Origin: Urbifossiella limnaea
GTDB lineage: Bacteria; Planctomycetota; Planctomycetia; Gemmatales; Gemmataceae
Assembly: GCF_007747215.1 (NCBI RefSeq)
Contig: NZ_CP036273.1
Span: 4,944,322-5,008,321 of the forward strand
DNA: 64,000 bases
Direction: 5' to 3'
The translations under genes were made by a program, and so were the position numbers. The notes below the pieces were generated by a model. It worked only from the letters and a program-made list of their open reading frames with translations. It was not told where the DNA came from and did not search any database. Shown in pieces: positions 8,442-19,500 of this stretch (its first letter is position 1; every line of letters starts with the position of its first letter).

Positions 8442-9602
8442 ATGGCACGACACACCGAGACTCCCATGCCGACCCACGTTCCCGGGCCGACCGGCGCCCG
8501 CTCCCGTCTCGGACGACTCGCGCGGCTGCCCCACCGGGTCCGGCTGGAGGTGTGGCAACTCGAGGACCGGGTCGTGCCGGCCACGGCGGGGTTCGTCGAG
8601 GGGCCGGACGGGACGCTGTTCCCGGTCCCGTCCGAGGCGACCTCGCTCCCCGCCGGCGCCCTGGGGCTGCCGTTCCTTGCCCTCGCCCCGCAGGGGGAAG
8701 CGCCGCCGGTCGTGCGGTTCAACAACCCGCAGACCGGGATACGGATGTTCCCCTTCGTCCCCTTCGCCCCGGACTTCCTGGGCGGGGTGCGGCCGGCCGC
8801 GGCCGACGTGACGGGGGACGGCGTGCCCGACTTCGTCGTCGGGGTGGGGCCGGGCGGCGGGTCGGAGGTCCGGGTGTACGACGGGGCCAGCGGCGCCCAG
8901 GCCGCCGGCCCGCTCGGCAGCTTCCAGGCATTCGAGGCGGGCTTCACCGGTGGGGTGAGCGTGGCGGCGGCGGACGTGAACCGGGACGGGTTCGCGGACG
9001 TGATCGTGGCGGCGGGGACCGGGGGCGGGCCGCGCGTCCGGGTGCTCAGCGGGGCGGACGGGGCCGTGCTGGCCGACTTCTTCGCCGCGGACGAGACACT
9101 GCGTTTCGGCCTCGTGGTGGCGGCCGCCGACGTGAACCGGGACGGGGCGGCCGACATCATCACCGCCACCGGGGCCGGCGGGGTGGCGGAGGTGACGGTG
9201 TTCAGCGGCCTGGACCGGTCGCGGCTGGCGGGCTTCCTGGCGTTCGAGCCGGACTTCACCCTTGGGGTGAGCCTGGCGGCCGCCGACGTGACCGGGGACG
9301 GGGCGGCGGACGTGCTGGTCGGGGCGGGTCGCGGCGGCTCGCCGCGCGTCCGGGTGTTCGACGGCGCGTCCGGGTCGGTGGTGAAGGACTTCTACGCCTT
9401 CGAATCGTCATTCCGCGGCGGGGCGAATGTGGCGGGGATCGACACCGACGGAGAAGGGTTGGCGGAGATCGTCACCGGGGCCGGGCCGGGCGGCGGGTCG
9501 CGGGTCCGGGTGCTCGACGCAACGACCCTCGCCGAGCGAATCTCGTTCGCCGCGTACACCGCGCCGTTCGACAACACCGGTGTCGTCGTCGCCGGGCGCT
9601 GA
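8442..9602 (+). CDS. surface FG-GAP/VCBS-repeat protein with LExRxxPA N-terminus
   Basis: 386 residues from ATG at 8442; ATG at 8466 (MPTHVPGPTG) is an equally likely start. It begins with a basic segment and WQLEDRVVPATAGF, the LExRxxPA-type motif, then FG-GAP units of the form DVTGDGVPDFVVGVGPGG, DVNRDGFADVIVAAGTGG, DVNRDGAADIITATGAGG and DVTGDGAADVLVGAGRGG. The Asp-rich loops DxNxDGxxD are calcium-binding. There is no protease motif, unlike its upstream neighbour. The two genes look like an operon, and the repeats suggest descent from a common FG-GAP module. Ligand or partner is unknown. Confidence 0.8.
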   Translation: MARHTETPMPTHVPGPTGARSRLGRLARLPHRVRLEVWQLEDRVVPATAGFVEGPDGTLFPVPSEATSLPAGALGLPFLALAPQGEAPPVVRFNNPQTGIRMFPFVPFAPDFLGGVRPAAADVTGDGVPDFVVGVGPGGGSEVRVYDGASGAQAAGPLGSFQAFEAGFTGGVSVAAADVNRDGFADVIVAAGTGGGPRVRVLSGADGAVLADFFAADETLRFGLVVAAADVNRDGAADIITATGAGGVAEVTVFSGLDRSRLAGFLAFEPDFTLGVSLAAADVTGDGAADVLVGAGRGGSPRVRVFDGASGSVVKDFYAFESSFRGGANVAGIDTDGEGLAEIVTGAGPGGGSRVRVLDATTLAERISFAAYTAPFDNTGVVVAGR

Positions 9603-9681
9603 CCGGGAAGTGGCGGAGGTGTCGCGCCGGCCACCACCCGTGCCGCGCGCTCCCGGCGCACTCTGCCGACAGTCCAAGTCG

Positions 9682-11832
9682 TCAGTGCCGCAGCAGGAAC
9701 TCGTTCGTGTTCAGCAGCGCGTGCTGCACGTCCTGCAACCCCGCGGCCCGGTCTGGCACCGTCGCCAGGTGCCGCGTCACCAGCTCGCGTTCCCGAGCCG
9801 TCGGGCGGCGGCTGAGCGTCGCCAGGTACACGCGCTCCACGATCCACTCGGTGTCCTTCCCGGCCCGCAGCCAGCCGGCAACGCGGCCGTCGGCCGCGCG
9901 CACCTTGCCGACCACGCCGGCGTTGTTGAGCATGTGCAGCACCTGCGGCAAACCCGGGTCGTCCTCGCGGGCGCACTCGCACACCGCGTCGCGGACCGGC
10001 TTCGAGAACGCCTGCAAGAACGGGTGCGACACCCCGCCCTCGGGCAGGTCGAGCGCCCGAGTCCCCTTCGGATAACCCTTGAACTCCTCGGGAACGCCGG
10101 TCGCCGCCGACACCGCGTCCAGCGCCTGCTCCGCGGCCAGCATCCGCACCGCGGCCTTCACAAAGTACCGCTCCGGGTCCGCGGCCCGCGGCGACTGGGC
10201 CGGCGCGTCCGCGGCGAGTTGGTACGTCCGCGAGTTCAGGATCGTGCGGAGCAGCGGCTTCAGCCGGAAGCCGCCGCGGGCGAACTCGTCGGAGAGGCGC
10301 TTCAGCAACTCCGGGTTGCTGGGCGGGTTCGTGTCGCGGAAGTCGTCCACCGGATCGACGACCCCCTTCCCGAGCAGGTGGTACCAGACGCGGTTGGCTA
10401 CCGACGGCGCGAAGAATCGGTTACCCGGGGCAGTGAGCCAGTCGGCGAGTGCCCGGCGGCGGTCGTCGTCGGGCCCGAGGCCCGGCGGGCGGTCGCCGAA
10501 CGCGACGGGCGGCTGCGGGCGGCGCGTGAGCGGGTTGTTCAGCTCGCGGCCGGGGGCGAGCGCGACCATCTCGTCGTCGAGGCCGAATTGGGCGCCCTTC
10601 AGCTGCACCCGGGCGAAGAACGCGGCGAGGCCGTAGTAGTCGGCCTGGGTGATGTTCTCGAACGGGTGGTTGTGGCACTTCGCGCACTGCACGCGGACGC
10701 CGAGGAACAGCTGGGCCGTCGCCTCCGCGGCCTCCTCGGGCGTGCGGCTGACGCGGAAGAAGTTCGCCGCCGGGCGGTGCAGCGTGTTGCCGCTCGCGGT
10801 CAGCAGGTCGCGCGCGAAGTCGGTGACCGGCCGGTCGTCGGCGACCGTGCGGACGAGGTAGCGGTGGAAGCTGTGGACGCCGCGGTCGCTGATCGTGGTC
10901 GGGCTGCCGCGGAGCACGTCGGCCCACTTCATCGCCCAGAACAGGGCGTAGTCGTCGGTCGCGAGGAGCCGGTCGATCAGCTTCGCGCGCTTGTCGGGCT
11001 CGCGCGAATCGAGGAACGCGGCGGCGGCCTCGGGGGTGGGGATGGTGCCGGTCACGTCCAGGTAGACGCGGCGCAGGAACACCTCGTCGGAGCAGACCAC
11101 GGCGGGGAGGAGTTGCAGCTCGCGCTGCTTGGCGAAGACGAGTTCGTCGATCGCATTCGCGGGCGGGGGGCCGCGGAACGTGAACGCCGGATCGAGATCG
11201 ACGCGCACGAGCCGCACGCCGGCGATCTGGTCGAGGTAGCGAGCCAGGACCGACGCCTCGGCCGTACGCGGGTGCGTGACGAGCCCGCCGGGCGTGACGA
11301 GAACGGCGGCCGGGTCGCTCGACGTGAACACGGTGAGGTCGGTCACGTCGCGGCGGGTGCCGTCGCGGAAGTGAGCGAACACGGCGAGTTGTCGCGCCGG
11401 CGGGTCGGTTTTCCGAGTGTCGCCGGGACGGATTTCGAGTCGGGCGAGGCCGGCGGGGGCGCTGTCGCGGGCGCCGGCGGCGATCCACTCGGCGAGGACG
11501 CGATAGGCGGCGTCGGAGGGGCCGAACAGCCGGCCGCCCTGGTGCGGCACGCGGCCGCTCCCCTTCAGAAGGATGAGGCTGTCGTCGGGGTTCTGCGGGT
11601 TGACGCGGCGGCCGCCGGTCTCTCGCGTGAGCGTGACGAGGTCGAGGTCGGGGTCGGCGCCGCGGAGGGAGAGGCGGAAGCCGTTCTTCCCCTGCGGCGA
11701 GCCGTGGCAGGCACCCGCGTTGCACCCGGCGCGCGACAGCGCGGCGATCACGTCGCGGCGGAACTCGACCGACTCCGCGGCGCACGCCGGCGCGGCGGCG
11801 AGGGCGAACACGGCGGCGAGGGCGGAGCGCAT
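9682..11832 (-). CDS. DUF1549/DUF1553 (PSCyt2/PSD1) protein with Big2-like domain
   Basis: 716 residues from ATG at 11832, with signal peptide MRSALAAVFALAAAPACA. The mature N-terminus has GCNAGACHG, a CX4CH motif typical of this subfamily. A bacterial Ig-like (Big2) segment follows (FRDGTRRDVTDLTVFTSSDP), then DUF1549 (YLDVTGTIPTPEAAAAFL, WAMKWADVLRG), a CAKCHNHPFE motif and DUF1553 (PGNRFFAPSVANRVWYHLLG, SDEFARGGFRLKPLLRTIL). These planctomycete proteins are thought to be periplasmic and cytochrome-associated; their reaction is unknown. The PPC-domain gene upstream ends 7 nt before this start, so the two form an operon, and a DUF1501 gene diverges from it. Confidence 0.9.
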   Translation of the reverse strand: MRSALAAVFALAAAPACAAESVEFRRDVIAALSRAGCNAGACHGSPQGKNGFRLSLRGADPDLDLVTLTRETGGRRVNPQNPDDSLILLKGSGRVPHQGGRLFGPSDAAYRVLAEWIAAGARDSAPAGLARLEIRPGDTRKTDPPARQLAVFAHFRDGTRRDVTDLTVFTSSDPAAVLVTPGGLVTHPRTAEASVLARYLDQIAGVRLVRVDLDPAFTFRGPPPANAIDELVFAKQRELQLLPAVVCSDEVFLRRVYLDVTGTIPTPEAAAAFLDSREPDKRAKLIDRLLATDDYALFWAMKWADVLRGSPTTISDRGVHSFHRYLVRTVADDRPVTDFARDLLTASGNTLHRPAANFFRVSRTPEEAAEATAQLFLGVRVQCAKCHNHPFENITQADYYGLAAFFARVQLKGAQFGLDDEMVALAPGRELNNPLTRRPQPPVAFGDRPPGLGPDDDRRRALADWLTAPGNRFFAPSVANRVWYHLLGKGVVDPVDDFRDTNPPSNPELLKRLSDEFARGGFRLKPLLRTILNSRTYQLAADAPAQSPRAADPERYFVKAAVRMLAAEQALDAVSAATGVPEEFKGYPKGTRALDLPEGGVSHPFLQAFSKPVRDAVCECAREDDPGLPQVLHMLNNAGVVGKVRAADGRVAGWLRAGKDTEWIVERVYLATLSRRPTARERELVTRHLATVPDRAAGLQDVQHALLNTNEFLLRH

Positions 11833-11839
11833 CGGAACC

Positions 11840-14251
11840 TCAGTTCTTCTTCGGCGCGGCCGCCCGCACCTCGACCGGCACCGCCGCACGAACCTCCTCC
11901 TCGAACCCGTCCACGTCGGCGGTCGCCGTCACCGTCAGGTTCTGCTGCCGGGCCGCGGCGGCTGGTGACACCGCGATGTCAATCTCGGCCGCGGTCGCTC
12001 CCTTCGCCACGATCACGACCTCGGGAAACGTCACGTCCGCCATCGGCGTCAGCCGCAGCGTCACGGGGCCGTCGAAAGATTTCGCCCGGCTCACGAGCAG
12101 CTTCATGCGCCCCGACTCGCCCGGAAGAAGCTTCACTTGCGCCGGCTCGGCGGCAACCCGGAACGCGGTCGTCACCTCCAGGTCGAACGTTCGCGTCAGC
12201 GCGATCCGCCGGCCGGCGTGGGTGCCGGTGGCGGTGACGGCCACGCGCGTCTTTCCGAGGTTCGACAGGATTTTCGCCGCCACCACACCGGCGGTCGCGT
12301 CCGGGAACTCGGCGTACAGGCGGGTGCGACCCTCGTTCTTGTCGGCGAGTTGGCCCCCGGCGGCGGTGACGGTGAGCGGCCCGTCGAAGCCGGCGGCGCG
12401 GGTCGTGGCCAGCGGGATCGGCGCCTTCTGGTAGCGCGGCAGTACCACGACCGACTCCGGCAGTTCGAACGTGAACGGCGCCGGCGGTGTGACCTGCACC
12501 GCAAGCCGGTCGGCGACCGCGGCCGGCAGGCGCCGCTGGTCTTCGCGGAGGGCGAGCGAGATCAGGTCCACGTTCTCCAGCTTGCGGTCGATCAGCGGCC
12601 GCGTCCGCACGGACACCCACTCGCCAGCGACCTCCGCGGCGAGTTGCACGGTGTGCACGCCGAGCGGCGCCGCGTCGGCTTCGAGCTTGCAAACGACCGA
12701 GGCGGCCCCGGTCGGGATTTCGTCCGGTGTCAGACGCAAGCCCGGTGGTGCGCCAACGAGTCGCAGCTTGACGGCACTGCCGGTGCCGGTCCGCACGACG
12801 GGTACCGGTTGGTACGACCCCTGCGGCACGGTCAACCCCTCAACCTCGGCCGTCAACGTCGGCGGGAACGGGTCGCGGCGGGCGGTCACGCGGTAGGCGA
12901 ATGCGTCGCCGCCGTCGCGGAGGGCGTCGCGCACGACGACGCCGTAGTCGCCGGTCGCGGGGGCGGTGAAGCTCAGGTTCACCTCGTCGTTCTGCTCCGC
13001 GCCGCGGGCCAGCTCGCGGCCGATTCGGTCCGTGACAGCGAGTTCCAGCTCCGCCGGCGAGTTCAGCGATTGTGCCTCGCCGCGGAGGAACAGACGCTCA
13101 CCCTTCGCCAGCCGGACGCGAAACGTGTCGGCCCGGCCGGGCGTCCGCAGCACGCCGCACAGCGTGCCGGGCACGACCGCCGGCGTGGCCTGGGCGCGGC
13201 CGTGTGACAGCGTGCGGTCGATCGCCAGGAACGGGTTCAAGCGGCCCGGCCCGAGCTGGTACGCGAACGCGGCCGGCGGCGAGGCGAGTTGTGACAGCCC
13301 GCTGTCACGCCCCGCGTCGAACGGCTCGGCCACGGTCACCGGCCCGGCCGCGGTCGTGACCGGCACCCACGTCGAGCCGTGGTCACCGGGGCGTTTCAGA
13401 ACGGCGTCGAACGGCCCGAGCGGCACCCGCCGCGGGGCGGCGATCGCGAACGCGGCGTCTGGCACCTCCGGGAGTGAGACGGGACCCACGAACCCGGCCT
13501 CGACGGCCGCCGGCACCGCAACGCGGCCCGCGGGGAAGCGGCCGACGCGGAGGACGTAGTGGTGCGTGTCGCCGCCGCGGAACCGGGCGTCGCGCACGTC
13601 CACGGTGTACGTTCCCGCCGCGGCGAAGCGGTGCTCGAAGCGGCAGTCGAAGCCGAGGCCGGGACTGTTGTCGTGCTCGGCCGCGAACGCCCCGGCCGCG
13701 TCGCGGATCGTCACCAGCGCGTCGGCGTCCTTCCCGAAGCGGTTCGCCACCGCCTCGAAGCTTACCCGTTCGCCGGCCCCGACTGCGATCCGGTAGCGGT
13801 CGCGGCTCCCCTCGCGGAGCGTGCCCCACGCGGCGGCCGGTAGTGACAGCGGGCTGTCAGCCGCCCCCGGCCGCACGGGCAGGTCGTCGATCAGAAACAG
13901 GTGCAAGTTCGACAGCCCGTGAGCGGTGGCGACGCGTAGCCCGCACACGCCCACCGGCGCGTCCAGCGCAACGGTCACGTCGAAGACGACGCGGTCCGGC
14001 CGGCTCTCGACCGGCACCGCCTTCAAGCCGCCCGCCGGGAGCGACGCCCACACGTCGAGCGCGGGGCCGAAGCCGTGGCCGGTGAATGTCACGCGCGTGG
14101 TCGTGCCGCGCTCCGCAGCGGGTGGTGTGATCGAGTCCACGAACGTCGCCGGCACGGAGCCGTAGGCCGGGCGAAGCCCGACGCGCGGGTCGGCGGCGCG
14201 TGCGGCCGGAAGCGCGAGCAGCACCGTCAGGGTGGCGAGGAGGTGTCTCAT
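11840..14251 (-). CDS. secreted PPC-domain (pre-peptidase C-terminal) Ig-like protein
   Basis: 803 residues from ATG at 14251, signal peptide MRHLLATLTVLLALPAARA. An IPT-like segment near the N-terminus (TPPAAERGTTTRVTFTGHGF) is followed by two PPC-type beta-sandwich regions with the hallmark DRYRIAVGAGERVSFE and DTFRVRLAKGERLFLRGEA; the C-terminal half is made of further Ig-like beta repeats. No enzyme motif is seen. It probably binds or positions a substrate at the cell surface. It is the first gene of an operon with the DUF1549/DUF1553 gene and is transcribed divergently from a DUF1501 gene (158 bp between starts). PPC, DUF1549 and DUF1501 proteins recur together in planctomycetes. Confidence 0.85.
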   Translation of the reverse strand: MRHLLATLTVLLALPAARAADPRVGLRPAYGSVPATFVDSITPPAAERGTTTRVTFTGHGFGPALDVWASLPAGGLKAVPVESRPDRVVFDVTVALDAPVGVCGLRVATAHGLSNLHLFLIDDLPVRPGAADSPLSLPAAAWGTLREGSRDRYRIAVGAGERVSFEAVANRFGKDADALVTIRDAAGAFAAEHDNSPGLGFDCRFEHRFAAAGTYTVDVRDARFRGGDTHHYVLRVGRFPAGRVAVPAAVEAGFVGPVSLPEVPDAAFAIAAPRRVPLGPFDAVLKRPGDHGSTWVPVTTAAGPVTVAEPFDAGRDSGLSQLASPPAAFAYQLGPGRLNPFLAIDRTLSHGRAQATPAVVPGTLCGVLRTPGRADTFRVRLAKGERLFLRGEAQSLNSPAELELAVTDRIGRELARGAEQNDEVNLSFTAPATGDYGVVVRDALRDGGDAFAYRVTARRDPFPPTLTAEVEGLTVPQGSYQPVPVVRTGTGSAVKLRLVGAPPGLRLTPDEIPTGAASVVCKLEADAAPLGVHTVQLAAEVAGEWVSVRTRPLIDRKLENVDLISLALREDQRRLPAAVADRLAVQVTPPAPFTFELPESVVVLPRYQKAPIPLATTRAAGFDGPLTVTAAGGQLADKNEGRTRLYAEFPDATAGVVAAKILSNLGKTRVAVTATGTHAGRRIALTRTFDLEVTTAFRVAAEPAQVKLLPGESGRMKLLVSRAKSFDGPVTLRLTPMADVTFPEVVIVAKGATAAEIDIAVSPAAAARQQNLTVTATADVDGFEEEVRAAVPVEVRAAAPKKN

Positions 14252-14409
14252 CGGGAAGCCGAGCCGGGGACGTAAGTCCCCGGATTCTGGCGGGGCGGGG
14301 CTGGCAGTCCGACTTTGTTCCATGCTACACTCGGCAGGAACGGATTGCACGCCGGAATCTGCCGCCTCCACCCGGGGCTCACGCCCTGCGGCTCGCCCGA
14401 GACATCGCC

Positions 14410-15786
14410 ATGATCCGCCTGTGGGGCCGCTCCGCGCTCGACCGCCGCGAACTCCTCCGCGCCGGCGGCCTCGCCCTCGGCGGCCTCGCGCTACCGGCAC
14501 TGCACAACCGGGGTCTCGCGTCCCCGGCTCGCCCCGGCAGCTTCGGGAAGGCGAAGAACTGCATCGTCCTGTACCTGTCCGGCGGCCCCGCCCAGCTCGA
14601 CACCTTCGACCCCAAGCCCGACGCGCCCGACGACATCCGCGGCGAGTTCGGCACAATTCAGACGCGCCTTCCCGGCGTGCGCTTCTCCGACTTGCTGCCG
14701 CTGGCCGCGCAGTGGACGCACAAAACGGCGGTGGTGCGGACGCTGTGCCACGACCACAACGACCACGGCCGCGGGTCGTACTGGATGTTCACCGGCTACC
14801 CGTACCTCGGCAGCGTGCCGGACGTGAACAACATGAGCCGCCAGGACATGCCGCCGGTCGGGGCGGTGGTGGCAAAGCTCGCCCCAGGCAACGGCCCGCT
14901 CCCGGCGTGGGCCGTGGTGCCGCACCGGATGGACGTGGCCGGCGGCCGGCGCGCGGGTCAGTTCGCCGGGGCGCTCGGGCCGCGGTTCGACCCGCTCCTC
15001 ACCGGCGGCAACCCGAACGACGACGGCTACAAGCTGGAGAACCTGCCGCTGGTGGCGAACGAGCCGCCGGCCGTGGTCCGCCGCCGGCTGTCGCTCGTGG
15101 ACCAGCTCAACGCCGAGGCCGGCGCGCTGAACGCCCACGCCATGAGCGGCACCATCCGCGACGGGCAGGCGAAGGCGGTCGAGGTGCTGTCGTCGGACGC
15201 GGTGCGGCGGGCGGTCGATCTGAGCGCCGTCGCCACCGCCGAGCGCGAGCGGTACGGGCGGAACCTGTTCGGCCAGTCGGTGCTGCTGGGGAGCCGCCTA
15301 CTCGGTGCGGGGGTGCGACTCGTGCAGTGCAACTGGCAGCGCGTGCAGGGCGTGAACGGCTTCGCGTGGGACACCCACTGGAACAACTTCACCGCCCACA
15401 AGGACGACCTGGTGCCGCCGTTCGACCGCGCGTTCCACGCACTGATGACCGACCTGGATCGCACCGGCAAGCTGGACGAGACGCTGGTGGTAGTAGCAGC
15501 CGAGTTCGGGCGGACGCCGCGGATCACGCGGAGCAACGCCGGTCGCGAGCACCACCCGGACTGCTTCAGCGTGGTGTTCGCCGGCGGTGGCGTGAAGGGC
15601 GGGCAGGTGGTGGGCGCGTCGGACCGCATCGCCGCGCGGCCGGCGACGCAGCCGATCACGCCGGCCGACTTCACGGCGACGATCTATCACCTGCTCGGCA
15701 TCGACCCCGCCGGCGAGACGCACGACCAGGGCGGCCGGCCGATCGCGCTGTCGCGCGGCACGCCGATCCGTGAGTTGGTGGGCTGA
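14410..15786 (+). CDS. DUF1501 domain protein, twin-arginine signal
   Basis: 458 residues from ATG at 14410. The N-terminus LDRRELLRAGGLALGGLALP is a twin-arginine export signal. The body is an alkaline-phosphatase-superfamily-like DUF1501 protein: CIVLYLSGGPAQLDTFDPKP near the start, VVRTLCHDHNDHGRGSY, and VVAAEFGRTPRITRSNAGRE with HHPDCFSVVFAGGGVKGGQV towards the end. The conserved Asp, His and Glu residues fit a metal site like that of sulfatases, but no activity is established. Divergent from the PPC/DUF1549 operon, with which it probably functions. Confidence 0.9.
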   Translation: MIRLWGRSALDRRELLRAGGLALGGLALPALHNRGLASPARPGSFGKAKNCIVLYLSGGPAQLDTFDPKPDAPDDIRGEFGTIQTRLPGVRFSDLLPLAAQWTHKTAVVRTLCHDHNDHGRGSYWMFTGYPYLGSVPDVNNMSRQDMPPVGAVVAKLAPGNGPLPAWAVVPHRMDVAGGRRAGQFAGALGPRFDPLLTGGNPNDDGYKLENLPLVANEPPAVVRRRLSLVDQLNAEAGALNAHAMSGTIRDGQAKAVEVLSSDAVRRAVDLSAVATAERERYGRNLFGQSVLLGSRLLGAGVRLVQCNWQRVQGVNGFAWDTHWNNFTAHKDDLVPPFDRAFHALMTDLDRTGKLDETLVVVAAEFGRTPRITRSNAGREHHPDCFSVVFAGGGVKGGQVVGASDRIAARPATQPITPADFTATIYHLLGIDPAGETHDQGGRPIALSRGTPIRELVG

Positions 15787-15804
15787 ACCACGGTCGCATT
15801 TGAA

Positions 15805-16536
15805 ATGACCCGTCGTTGGCTTCTCGTCGCAGTGCTCGTGCTCGTGGGGACGTGTCTTACCCCTGCGGGCGCGGCGGCGTACATCCCGCCGCCCGCCCGG
15901 TCGTACACGATTTCGGCGGGCGAGTTCGTGTTCGTGATGATAGGCCCGCTCGGGTGGCCGTACTACGACGACAACGCGAACCCGGAGACTGCGGCCATCC
16001 GTGCCGTCTACCCGCGTAGCGGGATGTATCGTAATGACGGGTCGGCGACTCTGATCTGGCCGTTCGGCGAGCCCAACTCTTACGTCTACCGCGACAACAT
16101 CTTTGTCTTCCCCGACGGGGTTCACCTCGTCGTTCACTGCAAAGTCGCGCAAGACCCCGATCACGGGCTGCTGAGCTTCTATGCTCGGGGCGAGCGGATC
16201 GGTGGGTACTCGGCCCGCGAACTCCTCTCGTGGCCGGGCCTCGTGCCGAGCATGCCGAAGTTTGCCGGCCAGCGACTGCAATACAAGTACCTGGAGGCCG
16301 TCGGCTTCGACCGTGAGAAGCTGGAATGCACGGCCCGGACCTACGACGGGAACTGGTATGTGTTCGACCTGCGGACCGGCCGCATTGTGTCCCGTACCCG
16401 CTGGTCGTTGTGGGTCGGTGTCGCCCTGTCAGCAGTGCTCGCGGTCGTGGCGTGGCTGTCCTTCCGCTTTTTCCGGAAACGGCGGCACAAACGGGCCGCA
16501 GCAATCGTGCCGGCCCAACGTCACGGTAGCGCGTGA
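15805..16536 (+). CDS. hypothetical protein with signal peptide and C-terminal membrane anchor
   Basis: 243 residues. Signal peptide at residues 1-24 (MTRRWLLVAVLVLVGTCL...AGAAA), an extracytoplasmic domain of about 175 residues rich in aromatic residues, and a C-terminal transmembrane helix at about residues 203-223 (LWVGVALSAVLAVVAWLSF) followed by a basic tail (RFFRKRRHKRAA). No family recognised. It starts 18 nt after the DUF1501 gene and may be co-transcribed. Its last 16 nt overlap the 3' end of the convergent cytochrome gene. Codon use appears slightly less GC-extreme than its neighbours by eye. Confidence 0.7.
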   Translation: MTRRWLLVAVLVLVGTCLTPAGAAAYIPPPARSYTISAGEFVFVMIGPLGWPYYDDNANPETAAIRAVYPRSGMYRNDGSATLIWPFGEPNSYVYRDNIFVFPDGVHLVVHCKVAQDPDHGLLSFYARGERIGGYSARELLSWPGLVPSMPKFAGQRLQYKYLEAVGFDREKLECTARTYDGNWYVFDLRTGRIVSRTRWSLWVGVALSAVLAVVAWLSFRFFRKRRHKRAAAIVPAQRHGSA

Positions 16537-19500
16537 ATCGTGTTGTGGATCACGCCTGTCACCGGCCGGCCGTCGGCGCCCTTGAGACGGAATCGCACCT
16601 CCATCCCCATCGTCGGCGCGATGCCGTCGAGCGTCAGCCGCACCGTCTTGCCGTCCGCTTGCAGCACCGCCTGCTTCACCGTCAGCGGGTGCTCGTCCTG
16701 GTGCTTCGAGCCGTAGTTCTGGCTCCGCTTCAGCCCCCACACCTTCACCGCGTAATTCGCCGCGTCCGCGGCCGCGGTCGCGTCTAGCGCGTCGGTGAAC
16801 GTGATCTCCAACCCGTCGGCCTTCGCACGCAGCCCGACCGGCACGTCGACCGGCTTGCCGGTGGCGCGGACGCGGTAGAAGCCGCCGGGGCCGGTCTGGT
16901 TGCCGGCCCAGGCGTACATGCCGCACACGTACAGCTGCCCGTCCGTCGGGTGGAAGCGCGGCCGCATGATCCCCGTCGGGAACGCCGGCAGCGGCAGCGG
17001 GCACATGCCGCCCTGCGTCTGCCCTTTCACCGTCTCGTGCGGCACCACGTACAGCTTGCCGGTGCCGTAGGACGTATTCAGTAGCGAGCCCTTCAGCGCG
17101 CCCCACTTCTCACTCGTCACCCAAATCAGCTCGGCGGGAGAGCGGTCGAACTCGTTCGTGACCCAGCACAGCGGCTGCTTCATCGCCGCGTCCGACGGGT
17201 CGGTGATGTCGGTGAAGCCCCACAGGTTGCCGTAGAAGCCGCCCTTCTCAACCCGGTTGATGCGGTTCTTCGGCGTCCAGAAGCCCTCCTGGTCGGTTAC
17301 GAAGAACGAGCCGTCCGGATTGAGGCAGACGCCGTTCGCGGCGCGGAAGCCGGTGGCCAGAATCTCCGTCGTCGCGCCGTCGGCGCTCACCTTCAGCAGC
17401 GTGCCGTGGTGCGGCACCACCGCTTGCAGGGCGTGGCGGCCGCTCTTGGCGTAGTAGAAATTGCCGGCCGCGTCGGTCTGCAACCCCATGGCGAACTCGT
17501 GGAAGTGCTCGGTGACCTGATGGTCGCCGTTGAAGCACTCGTAGTAGTCGGTTTCGCCGTCGCCGTTCAGGTCGTGCAGCCGCACGATCTGGTCGCGGCA
17601 GCAGACGAAGAGCTGGCCGTCGCGCACCTTCAACCCGAGTGGCTGGAACAGGCCCGAGGCGATCCGCTGCCACAACAGGTTGCCCGCGGGGTCGAGTAGC
17701 CCCGACACGAGCCACACGTCGCCGTCCCAGGTGCAGACGGCCATGCGGTTGCCGTCCGGGAGGAAGTCGAAGCCGGTGAGCCGCAGCTGGGCGTTCCACG
17801 GGTTCCGCTCCGGCAGGCCGAACGTGTCTGCCGCGAACGGGCCGGCATCCTTCCCGACGCTCACGCTCGTCTTCAGCACATCGGGCCAGCGGCGCGGGCC
17901 GCCGGTCGTCAGCGGCTTCAGCGGCCGCGGAAGGGCGACCGTCTTCGCCTCGCCGATCACGACCTTCAGCAGCGCCGGCGTCGCGACCGCGGGGATGCTC
18001 AGGACGTGGAACCCGTCGCGCACGCCGAGTGACGCCCGGCTGTCACCGACGACGCGGACGTTGGCCCCCGCCGGGGCGATGCGCGCGAGCATGTCGCGGC
18101 TCGACTTGCCGACCTCGAGCGTGCGTGTGACGGCGTCGCCTTCCGCGCCGATCGCTTCGAGCACGTCCGCGTCGCCAACCATGTACGACAGGAGAGTCTG
18201 GTCGCCGAACGCGTAGCTGCCGCGGTACTTCGCCCACCCCTTCGGCAGCGGCCCGTAAGGCCGGCCGTCGCGGCCCTTCATCCGCGGGTCGTCGAAGCTC
18301 CCCGTTTCGGGGTTCGCCCAGCCGGGGCCGACCGGGTTCACCAGCCGCACGTCGCCGACGATCTTCGGGTGAACGCCGTGCCGGCCGTCGAAGTGAATCC
18401 CCTTCCAGTCGATGAACCCGTCGCCGGCCCACACCGCGGCGACGCGCATGGTGTCCAGGTCAAAGATCGCCCAGCGCTTGCCGCGCGACACGCCGCCGGG
18501 GCCGGGGTCGAGCCGCACCGCGAGCCCCTTGTAGGCGATGTTCGGCGCCGCCTTCGTACCGCCGACCTCGTACGTGTTGACGAGGCTCGGCCCGTAGTCG
18601 TTCGCCACCCACGGCTCGACGTTCGACGGCGCCGGGCCGTACTCGCCCTTTCGTCCTTGCGGCAGGGTTGCGAGGTAGGCGTCGTCCGTGCGCACGAGCT
18701 GGCCGGGGTTGTGGGGCCGCAGGTACGTTTCGCGGAGGTAGTGGATCACGTCGTACTTCTGCCGCGGAACCATCCACGTCTGCGGCGGCATCAGGCCGTA
18801 GCCGCGCGTCAGCGTCTGGTACATGCTCAGCGGGTCGCTTCCGTTCTTGAACACGTGCGCGGCAAACTTCGGCGACGTGGGGAGCGAGCCTGGCTGCTCC
18901 TTCGTGCCGTGGCAGTTGGCGCAAACGCGGCTGTAGATCGCCTCGCCGCGCTTGACGGCTTTCTCGTCGAGCCCGCGAATGAGGCCGGCGTGGTCGATGT
19001 CCTTCTCGTACTCGGGGATGACGAGCGCGGTCTGGGCCGGCCGCAGTTCCTTCGCCCGTGCCGGCCCCTGCTCCGCCACCTCGATCAGGTACTTCGTCAG
19101 GTCGAGGAACTGCTGCCGGTCGGAGAGGAGGTTGACGAGCCCGTCCGGCATCAGCGACTGCGTGCCGGCCTTGCGGGAGACGATGTCCGCCTTCGGGACG
19201 ACGACGCGCGTGCCGTTCGCGGCGGGATCGACGAGCGTCAGTGCGTCGGCCGTCTCGGCGGCGACCAGCCCGGTAATCGTGCGGTCGGCGGCGGTCACGA
19301 CGGTGATCGTCTCGAAGCCCTTCTTCAGCACCCGCGACGGGAACAGCACCGACTCGACGAGGTACTTGGCGGTGGCCTCCTTCCCCGCCGCGGCGAGGTC
19401 GGGGCCGAGGCGCGTCTCGGCCTCGGCGTCGTGGCACTTCGCGCAACTGAGTGCCGGCTGGAAGAACAGCGCGGCCCCACGGCCGGCGTCGCCGCGCTCG